40,535 nt of DNA, from NCBI GenBank assembly GCA_002308795.1, contig DBVV01000142.1:1-40535 (forward strand), given 5' to 3'. The stretch's first letter is position 1. Each line of letters opens with the position of its first letter. The notes below the pieces were generated by a model, which was not told the DNA's origin, made no database searches, and saw nothing but the letters and a program-made list of their open reading frames with translations. The stretch is from Mageeibacillus sp. UBA1255 (GTDB lineage Bacteria > Bacillota > Clostridia > UBA1212 > UBA1255). The position numbers and the translations under genes were made by a program. Of this stretch, positions 7,010 through 13,333 are shown one piece after another.

Positions 7010-8086
7010 ATGGCTAAGATACTTTTTACCGGCGGAGGAACTGCCGGACACGTAACACCGAACGTGGCGCTTATAAACGAGCTACACGCTTCATATCCTG
7101 ATGACGAAATCAGTTATATCGGTTCATTTGAAGGCATCGAAAAACAAATCATCGGTAAGCTGCCGTTCGTGAAATATTACGGCATTCATTCCGGAAAACT
7201 AAGGCGCTACTTCTCCTGGGAAAACGTTAAGGATTTCTTCAGGGTCATTAAAGGAATGAGAGACGCAAAAAAATGTGTAAAAGAGCTCAAGCCTGACGTA
7301 CTGTTCTCAAAAGGCGGATACGTATCCGTACCTGTTGTCCGCGCATGCGGTAAACGCAAGATACCTGTAATTTGCCACGAATCAGATATCACACCCGGTC
7401 TTGCCAACAAATTGTCCTCTAAATACGCAACGTGCGTGTGTACCACTTTCCCCGACACTGTTAAAGAGATCCCCGGCGGAAAAGGAGTTTTTACCGGAAC
7501 GCCGATCAGAAAGGAATTGTTCAGAGGTGATCCGGAAAAAGCACGTTCGGAGCTCGGTTTCGATAATAAGCCCGTGATTCTTGTAATGGGCGGAAGTATC
7601 GGTTCTGCCGCGATCAACGGAGCCATACGTACAAATCTTTCCAAACTTACTTCAAAATATAACATAATTCATCTTTGCGGAAAAGGAAAACTCTCTGATG
7701 AGCCCGGTATCGCGGATGATCCGTCATACCGACAGTTCGAGTTTGTTTCCGATCCGCTTCCGGATTATCTCGCCCTGTGCGACATCATCGTTTCAAGAGC
7801 AGGTGCGAATGCTATACATGAATTTTTAGCTCTTAAAAAGCCCATGCTTCTGATACCCCTCCCCTTAACGGCAAGCCGGGGCGATCAGATCCTCAACGCA
7901 AATTCGTTCAAAGAGCGCGGTTTTGCGGAAGTATTAGAAGAAGAAAAGATCACGCCGGATACGCTGCTCGATGCGATTTCGTCTTTGTATGATAACAGAA
8001 AAGAGTATTCGGATAATATGGAAAAAGCAGGAGATATAGACGGTACGGTCAGGATCGCTACACTGATCAGGAATGCGATCAGATAA
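7010..8086 (+). CDS. murG: UDP-GlcNAc:lipid I GlcNAc transferase MurG
   Basis: MurG adds GlcNAc to lipid I to give lipid II on the inner face of the membrane, the last cytoplasmic step of peptidoglycan synthesis. At 358 residues it is full length. It has the N-terminal glycine-rich loop GGGTAGH (8-14), the SKGGYVSVP stretch and HESD in the acceptor domain, and the C-terminal UDP-GlcNAc-binding region with MGGSIGS and SRAGANAIHE. It is not in a division/cell-wall (dcw) cluster here: it sits between the epimerase-dehydrogenase fusion and a protease gene with gaps of 26 and 20 bp, so the three are probably co-transcribed. A second murG in a dcw cluster elsewhere is possible. Confidence 0.95.
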   Translation: MAKILFTGGGTAGHVTPNVALINELHASYPDDEISYIGSFEGIEKQIIGKLPFVKYYGIHSGKLRRYFSWENVKDFFRVIKGMRDAKKCVKELKPDVLFSKGGYVSVPVVRACGKRKIPVICHESDITPGLANKLSSKYATCVCTTFPDTVKEIPGGKGVFTGTPIRKELFRGDPEKARSELGFDNKPVILVMGGSIGSAAINGAIRTNLSKLTSKYNIIHLCGKGKLSDEPGIADDPSYRQFEFVSDPLPDYLALCDIIVSRAGANAIHEFLALKKPMLLIPLPLTASRGDQILNANSFKERGFAEVLEEEKITPDTLLDAISSLYDNRKEYSDNMEKAGDIDGTVRIATLIRNAIR

Positions 8087-8106
8087 GATAGAAAGGAAGA
8101 ATCAAA

Positions 8107-10620
8107 ATGGCAGACAGACCTGAAGGAAGACAAAGAAATGTTTCGGGTACCGGAAAAGGTGTTTATAAGCGCGGTTCGGGGACCGGTTCCGGACCGGTAG
8201 GTAACTCAGGCGGTTACACAGGGCGTCCGGGACGATCCGGTTCAGGATCAGGCAATGGCGCAGGTTCAGGCGGAGGCGGTCAGGAGCGTTCCGGCGGGAC
8301 CAGAGGCATTCTGAATCTGCTCGGAGGCGGAAGCAGCGGAGGATCCGGCAATCTCTTCAACGGTAAAACGCTGATAATCATATTGGTTATCGTTGTCGCC
8401 ATCGCAGCGATCGGCGGGTGCTCCGGTTTGTTTAAAAAGTTGGGAAATCTGTTTAACGGGAACAGTCTCGTTTCCTCCATTCTTCCGACTAACACGGACA
8501 CTTCCTATATATCCAATATATCGAACGCTTCGACGTCCACCGGATGGACCCGTGAATCAAACTCCGGCAAAGCCCCTGATAAAAACGTATCAAATAAGGC
8601 CAGAGGCAAATATACGACCATTCTCGGTGGCGGTAAAGACCAGGTCACCATTATGGTCTACCTTTGCGGAACAGACCTCGAGTCCAAGAACGGAATGGCT
8701 TCCTCAGATCTCGCCGAGATGGCGAAGGCAACGTTATCCGATAAGATCAATATTATCGTTTTAACGGGCGGATGCACAGGCTGGAAAACGAGCGCCATCA
8801 GCAATTCGACGAACCAGATATATAAGATTGAAGGCGGCGGGCTCAAACGTCTTGAAAGCGATTTCGGTAATAACTCCATGACGAATTCCGATACGCTTAC
8901 AAAGTTCATTAAGTACTGTAAAAATAATTATCCCGCAAACAGAAACGAACTGATCTTCTGGGATCACGGCGGCGGTTCGATCTCCGGATACGGCTACGAT
9001 CAGAGATTCCCGTCGAGCGGCGGAATGACGCTCGCTAAGATCAACACCGCGCTCAAAAATGCAGGAATGTATTTCGATTTCGTCGGCTTTGATACGTGCC
9101 TGATGGCCACGACCGAAAACGCGCTCATGCTCTCATCATATGCAGACTATATGATCGCATCCGAAGAGACAGAACCGGGCGCAGGATGGTATTACACCAA
9201 CTGGCTAACGAGATTTGCCAGCAACACCTCGATCAGCACGGTAGACCTCGGAAAGATCATAATTGACGACTTCACCGATTTCTGTGCGTCGAAATATCAG
9301 AGCGCGAAAACGACACTCTCCATCGTTGACCTCGCCGAACTGCAGAACACTGTTCCGTCCGTGCTTACGGATTTTGCCAAAAACACGACGACTCTTATAA
9401 AATCCGATGATTACAGCAAAGTTTCGACTGCGAGGGGCAATACAAGAGAATATTCTTCGAATAAGATCGATCAGGTCGACCTTGTAAATCTCGCGGACAA
9501 TATCGGTTCGAACGAGGGTAAGGCGCTTGCCTCCGCGATCTTAAGCGCGGTCAAATACAACAGGACATCCCCTGCAATGACGAACTCTTACGGGTTGTCA
9601 ATATACTTCCCGTACAGCAAGCTCGGGAACGTTGACAACGCCGTTGCAACGTATTCCCAGATCGGCATGAACAGTGAATACACCGCGTGCATCAAATCGT
9701 TTGCCAGCATGGAGACCGCAGGTCAGGTGGTATCCGGAGGCAGCACGTCGCCTATCAGCTCGATCTTTGAAAACTTCAGCAGCTCGTCCAACTCGGGTGC
9801 TTCATCCGATATGATTTCTTCTCTGCTCGGCAGCTTCCTCGGAGGCTCCTCCGGCATTTCTGTACCGGGACTCAGCAGCGGAAACCTCTCATTCCTTGAC
9901 GCACTTAGCCCGAAGGAAGCTTCGGATATCCTGAGCGGCAATATCTTTGACGCTTCTAAAATTCAGAAGTGGACAAAGCATGATGGCAATGACGTCATCG
10001 GGCTTGAAGACGATCAGTGGAAACTTATCGAAAGGCTCGAACTCAACGTCTTTTACGATGACGGCAGAGGATACATTGATCTCGGGCTTGACAACATATT
10101 TGCATTTACAAAAGAGGGGTATCTGATCGGCGAATATGACGGAGCCTGGCTGGCGATCAACGAACAGATCGTCCCCTACTACTACATCGATACCGTTAAA
10201 AGCGGAAGCGATACGATCATCCGCGGACGTGTACCGGTACTGATCAATGACGAGCGCGCCGAACTGCTGATCGTCTTCAAGAACAATAAAGGCAGCGTAG
10301 ACGGAGTGAGATTCCTGTATACGGATTCGGAAACGCTCACTGTCGCTAAAGATGTGGATATGACAGAACCTGATCCCGAGTCAGGAGCTCTTCCCGCTCT
10401 TAAGAAGGGAGATACGATCAAGTTCCTGTGCGACTATTACACTTACGACGGAACGTTCGTTGACAGCTTTGAATTCGGTGAACCGATGACCTATAACGGT
10501 ACTTTAAACGTGACCGATGCGCTGCTTCCCGACGCATCAAAAGCAAACGCACTGTACAGATTCGTCGACATCTACGGACAGCAGTATTTCAGCGCCGTTA
10601 TCGAAAAAGTGGCACAGTGA
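8107..10620 (+). CDS. Membrane-anchored clostripain-family (C11) cysteine peptidase
   Basis: An 837-residue protein. The first 85 residues are very rich in Gly, Ser and Arg and lack a signal peptide. One hydrophobic helix follows (about 88-103), so the rest is probably outside the cell. The peptidase domain (about 178-550) has the C11 dyad His287 (DHGGG) and Cys331 (FDTCLMA), the TIMVYLCGTDLE opening and ASEETEPGAGW near the substrate pocket. A Ser/Gly-rich linker (about 555-605) leads to a C-terminal beta-rich region (about 620-837) that I do not recognise. C11 enzymes usually cleave after Arg or Lys. The binding site AAAGGAAG precedes the ATG by a few bases. It is last in the operon, followed by a terminator. 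The target is unknown; linkage to murG hints at a cell-surface role. Confidence 0.88.
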   Translation: MADRPEGRQRNVSGTGKGVYKRGSGTGSGPVGNSGGYTGRPGRSGSGSGNGAGSGGGGQERSGGTRGILNLLGGGSSGGSGNLFNGKTLIIILVIVVAIAAIGGCSGLFKKLGNLFNGNSLVSSILPTNTDTSYISNISNASTSTGWTRESNSGKAPDKNVSNKARGKYTTILGGGKDQVTIMVYLCGTDLESKNGMASSDLAEMAKATLSDKINIIVLTGGCTGWKTSAISNSTNQIYKIEGGGLKRLESDFGNNSMTNSDTLTKFIKYCKNNYPANRNELIFWDHGGGSISGYGYDQRFPSSGGMTLAKINTALKNAGMYFDFVGFDTCLMATTENALMLSSYADYMIASEETEPGAGWYYTNWLTRFASNTSISTVDLGKIIIDDFTDFCASKYQSAKTTLSIVDLAELQNTVPSVLTDFAKNTTTLIKSDDYSKVSTARGNTREYSSNKIDQVDLVNLADNIGSNEGKALASAILSAVKYNRTSPAMTNSYGLSIYFPYSKLGNVDNAVATYSQIGMNSEYTACIKSFASMETAGQVVSGGSTSPISSIFENFSSSSNSGASSDMISSLLGSFLGGSSGISVPGLSSGNLSFLDALSPKEASDILSGNIFDASKIQKWTKHDGNDVIGLEDDQWKLIERLELNVFYDDGRGYIDLGLDNIFAFTKEGYLIGEYDGAWLAINEQIVPYYYIDTVKSGSDTIIRGRVPVLINDERAELLIVFKNNKGSVDGVRFLYTDSETLTVAKDVDMTEPDPESGALPALKKGDTIKFLCDYYTYDGTFVDSFEFGEPMTYNGTLNVTDALLPDASKANALYRFVDIYGQQYFSAVIEKVAQ

Positions 10621-10652
10621 TGTTGCAGTAAAGATCAACAGAATAATAAAAG

Positions 10653-10679
10653 AGAGGTCCGTGCGCGGGCCTCTTTTTT
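10653..10679. terminator. Bidirectional intrinsic terminator between the protease and CDF genes
   Basis: AGAGGTCCG (10653-10661) pairs with CGGGCCTCT (10666-10674) as a 9-bp stem with a 4-nt loop. A T-run follows on the plus strand (10674-10679), and A-rich sequence on the other side gives a U-tract on the minus strand. It serves the two convergent genes ending at 10620 and 10694. Confidence 0.9.
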
Positions 10680-10693
10680 AGTACGTAAAAAAA

Positions 10694-11908
10694 TCATTTG
10701 CTCTTCAGCTTCGCTTTTTCTTCGGAAAGATCTTCCACATCGGAGGCGTCAACGTCTGCAACGATGTAAAATTTATAATCCGGATATAGTTGATCCATCT
10801 CGGAATGGAGTATCGAAAGGCCCTCTCGGTGAGGAATATCGAACGACATGACGACGTCGAAACGAACCGAACGGGTTTCGTTGTCAACGTAAAATCCGTG
10901 CATTTCCAGTGCCCAGTCGTGTTTCAATACTGTATCTCTGATCTGAGACTCCATTGCCCCCGCGCCAGAGCTTCCGGTATTGTACGAATAGATACCGACG
11001 GTGGTCAAAATAACGCCTGTTTTTTCCATCACGAGCATCTGTGCGCGTCTGGAAAGCGTATCGATCTCCGTAGCGTTCATACTGTCAGGTACTTCCAGAT
11101 GTACGGATGCGAGCAGTTTTTCCGGGCCGTAGCTGTGGATCACGAGATCGTACGCACCGCGGACTTCCGGGATCGACCGCAGCACTGATTTGATCTTATC
11201 TGTAAGATCAGAATCGGCGCGTTCGCCAAGGATCTTATTGAGCGTTTCGATAAGCATCTCTATACCGGATTTGATGATAAACCCGGAGATCAGCAGACCG
11301 ACGTAACTTTCAAGCGAAACGCCGGATAAAACAAAAATGAGTGCAGAGGCAAGTACCGAACCGGAAAGGATCGCGTCGAAAAGAGCGTCTTTTCCAGAGG
11401 CTATCAGAGATAACGAGTCCGTATCTCTACCCTTTTTACCCACGTATAATCCGAGCAGGATCTTCACCGCGACGGAGGCGGTGATGACAATAAGTGTTAT
11501 AACGGAATAATCGGCGGTCTCGGGATGGATGATTTTTTTTACGGATTCGATCAAAGCAGTAATACCGGCGTAAAGAACGATGGCGGCAATTATAAGCGCC
11601 GAGAGATATTCAGCTCTTCCGTGACCCATCGGATGGTGCTTATCAGGCTTTTTATTGGCCACTTTCGCCCCGATTATTGTCACGACGGACGACAATGCGT
11701 CGGTGAGGTTATTGACCGCGTCGAGCATAACGGCGATCGACCTGGAGATCAGTCCGACGACGAATTTAAAGCCTGCAAGGAGGATATTGGCCGCGATGCC
11801 TACGAAGGAGGTGCGAACGATCACTTTTTCACGTTTCGCCGCCCTGCTTTTTATCTGTTCACTTTCCGTAACGTCATTATCTTTATTGGTATTATAATCG
11901 TCCGACAT
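10694..11908 (-). CDS. Cation diffusion facilitator (CDF) metal exporter, possibly manganese
   Basis: A 404-residue inner-membrane CDF protein, expected to export a divalent metal in exchange for protons. It has six predicted helices, the KHHPMGHGRAEYL loop (90-102) typical of the FieF-like branch, and a C-terminal cytoplasmic domain (about 235-330). The extra 70 residues at the end resemble a second ferredoxin-like regulatory unit. The TM2 metal site reads D63...N66...D70 where zinc transporters usually have His at the second place. With DALFD in TM5 this resembles the Asn-Asp-Asp-Asp site of Mn exporters such as MntE; this is an inference. I chose the ATG at 11908, which has GAGG 9 nt upstream. 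A start 12 codons earlier has no such site and would run close to the tRNA terminator. Confidence 0.88.
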   Translation of the reverse strand: MSDDYNTNKDNDVTESEQIKSRAAKREKVIVRTSFVGIAANILLAGFKFVVGLISRSIAVMLDAVNNLTDALSSVVTIIGAKVANKKPDKHHPMGHGRAEYLSALIIAAIVLYAGITALIESVKKIIHPETADYSVITLIVITASVAVKILLGLYVGKKGRDTDSLSLIASGKDALFDAILSGSVLASALIFVLSGVSLESYVGLLISGFIIKSGIEMLIETLNKILGERADSDLTDKIKSVLRSIPEVRGAYDLVIHSYGPEKLLASVHLEVPDSMNATEIDTLSRRAQMLVMEKTGVILTTVGIYSYNTGSSGAGAMESQIRDTVLKHDWALEMHGFYVDNETRSVRFDVVMSFDIPHREGLSILHSEMDQLYPDYKFYIVADVDASDVEDLSEEKAKLKSK

Positions 11909-11947
11909 ATCGGTTCGCCTCGCAGTAGTTAATGCCCGGAACAATAT

Positions 11948-11972
11948 AAAAAATCGCCCGTTAAGGCGATTT
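11948..11972 (-). terminator. Terminator of the tRNA-His transcript
   Basis: On the minus strand the tRNA 3' end is followed within 4 nt by an 8-bp stem, AAATCGCC (11951-11958) with GGCGATTT (11965-11972), and a six-U tail (11948-11953). It separates the tRNA from the CDF gene, although read-through could also supply CDF transcription. Confidence 0.88.
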
Positions 11973-11975
11973 AAA

Positions 11976-12050
11976 GGTGATTAATGGGACTCGAACCCAT
12001 GACCCCCAGGGCCACAACCTGGTACTCTAACCAACTGAGCTACAACCACC
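11976..12050 (-). tRNA. tRNA-His (anticodon GTG)
   Basis: A full cloverleaf is visible on the minus strand. The 7-bp acceptor stem has the extra G at position -1 facing C73, the hallmark of tRNA-His. The D-arm is TAGCTCAGTTGGTTAGAG, the anticodon stem CCAGG/CCTGG holds GTG at 12013-12015, and the T-arm is ATGGG-TTCGAGT-CCCAT. The 3' CCA is not encoded. Confidence 0.98.
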
Positions 12051-12053
12051 GTG

Positions 12054-12073
12054 GCGTTCTCGTGTGAGAACGC
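12054..12073 (-). other. Perfect hairpin in the tRNA-His 5' leader
   Basis: GCGTTCTC (12054-12061) and GAGAACGC (12066-12073) form a perfect 8-bp stem with a 4-nt loop, ending 3 nt before the mature tRNA 5' end. The predicted transcription start is about 12072, so the transcript would begin with this hairpin. No U-run follows on the tRNA strand, so it is not a terminator for it. Confidence 0.75.
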
Positions 12074-12078
12074 TGTGT

Positions 12079-12107
12079 ATTTTACAGTTCTTGGAATGTA
12101 ATGTCAA
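12079..12107 (-). promoter_or_regulatory. tRNA-His promoter
   Basis: On the minus strand, TTGACA (12102-12107), a 17-bp spacer and TAAAAT (12079-12084). The predicted start is near 12072, about 22 nt upstream of the tRNA. Confidence 0.85.
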
Positions 12108-12145
12108 GCATTATTTTTATCCGGTCCGGCCTTTACGGCGCGTAT

Positions 12146-13120
12146 TTATACGCATGACAGTCTTCTTCCGACCTCCTCTAGAACATCTACCGAGGGCCCC
12201 GGAATACGGCCCAGAGGGTCAGGTCCGACGTTAAGCAGGTAGTTGATGCCGTTATTGTTTAGCCTTGACTTCAGTTCCATGATCTTATCGGCTGATTTCC
12301 AGTTATTGTCGAACGACTTATATCCCCACGTGTCATTTATCGTGCATGGAGATTCGCGAAGCATACCGGGCGCACTGTTCGACGGAATGGCATTATCGTC
12401 CGCCGATTCGTAATCGCCGTAGCCGTTACCGATGCGGGAATTGACAAGGCAGTCAGGCTGATAGAATTTGACCATCTTGTAAAGCTCGTCTGTCTGTTCA
12501 GGTTTGAGCGTTACAGGGACGTCAAACCAGATCAGGCACAGATCGCCGTACGAAGTGAGTATTTCCTTGACCTGAGGCACGATCTTCTCTCTGAAGCAGA
12601 TCGAATAATCTTTTTTATCATCGTCAGGATAATCCCAGTTGTTCGTAAGATATGCCAGATCGCCGCACCATACTTTTCCGAGCGTATACCCGCCGCCGTG
12701 CGGATGAGCCCAGTCAAGGTCCTGTGAATAATACAGCCCGAGTTTTAATCCGTGCTTTTTACATGCGTACGCGAGTTCTTCTACAGGATCTCTTTTAAAC
12801 GGCGTGGCATCGTAAACGTTGTATGTTGATGCTTTTGAATGATACATCGCAAATCCGTCGTGATGTTTCGAAGTGAATACAACGTATTTCATTCCGGCCC
12901 GTTTAGCGAGCAGCACCCATTCCTCTGCGTCAAAGAAGACCGGATCGAATGCCGCGGCCAATTTCCTATATTCGGCACCGGGGATGCGGAAATATTCCTG
13001 CGCCCATTCACCGATCGCGTCCATTCGCCTTCCTTTCCATTCGCCGCCTAAAAGCGCGTACAGGCCCCAATGGATCATCATTCCGAATTTAGCTTCCTGA
13101 AACCATTTTTTATTATCCAT
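12146..13120 (-). CDS. Short intracellular alpha-L-fucosidase (GH29)
   Basis: A 324-residue GH29 catalytic domain, predicted to release alpha-linked fucose by a retaining mechanism. It has the family landmarks KFGMMIHWG (11-19), FTSKHHDGF (82-90) and IWFD with the likely nucleophile D200. Typical GH29 enzymes have 430-600 residues with a C-terminal beta-sandwich; here the protein stops right after the barrel (LNVGPDPLGRIP). There is no signal peptide, so it probably acts on imported oligosaccharides in the cytoplasm. The binding site GGAGGAAG lies about 8 nt before the ATG. The gene stands alone between tRNA-His and ispH/S1, with no sugar transporter nearby. The acid/base residue cannot be assigned with confidence by eye. 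Confidence 0.88.
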   Translation of the reverse strand: MDNKKWFQEAKFGMMIHWGLYALLGGEWKGRRMDAIGEWAQEYFRIPGAEYRKLAAAFDPVFFDAEEWVLLAKRAGMKYVVFTSKHHDGFAMYHSKASTYNVYDATPFKRDPVEELAYACKKHGLKLGLYYSQDLDWAHPHGGGYTLGKVWCGDLAYLTNNWDYPDDDKKDYSICFREKIVPQVKEILTSYGDLCLIWFDVPVTLKPEQTDELYKMVKFYQPDCLVNSRIGNGYGDYESADDNAIPSNSAPGMLRESPCTINDTWGYKSFDNNWKSADKIMELKSRLNNNGINYLLNVGPDPLGRIPGPSVDVLEEVGRRLSCV

Positions 13121-13138
13121 CTAAACTTCCTCCAAAAC

Positions 13139-13173
13139 AGTGATCCGCCTGAGTGAACACAGGAGCGATCACT
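13139..13173. promoter_or_regulatory. Inverted repeat just upstream of the fucosidase gene
   Basis: AGTGATC (13139-13145) and GATCACT (13167-13173) are perfect inverted copies, with a nested CCTG (13148-13151) / CAGG (13160-13163) pair. It lies between the ispH/S1 terminator and the fucosidase ribosome binding site. It could be an operator, a leader hairpin or a weak second terminator. No clear promoter is visible beside it. Confidence 0.45.
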
Positions 13174-13177
13174 TAAA

Positions 13178-13209
13178 ATAAAAAGCCCGAAGAACGATGT
13201 CCCCGGGCT
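13178..13209 (-). terminator. Terminator of the hutP-cmk-plsC-ispH/S1 operon
   Basis: On the minus strand AGCCCG (13204-13209) pairs with CGGGCT (13184-13189) across a 14-nt loop, followed by a U-rich tail. It lies about 125 bp after the ispH/S1 stop at 13334. The sequence between (13210-13333) holds no gene that I can see. Confidence 0.75.
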
Positions 13210-13333
13210 ATTTTATCGCAAAAACATAAGTGAAATTCAGTTAATACCTAATTCAACATATCGATTGCACAGCCTAAATAGCCGGCAGATCCGGACAAGC
13301 AACCGCCCGGAACGCAGGTATGTAGGGCTGAAA

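Noticed and set aside
11909..11944. Longer start for the CDF gene
   Set aside because: The upstream ATG has no ribosome binding site, while the internal ATG at 11908 has a well-placed GAGG and gives a normal N-terminus.
12140..12153. Small hairpin GCGTA-TTTA-TACGC at the end of the fucosidase gene as a terminator
   Set aside because: The stem is only 5 bp, overlaps the stop codon and lacks an adjacent U-run on the relevant strand.
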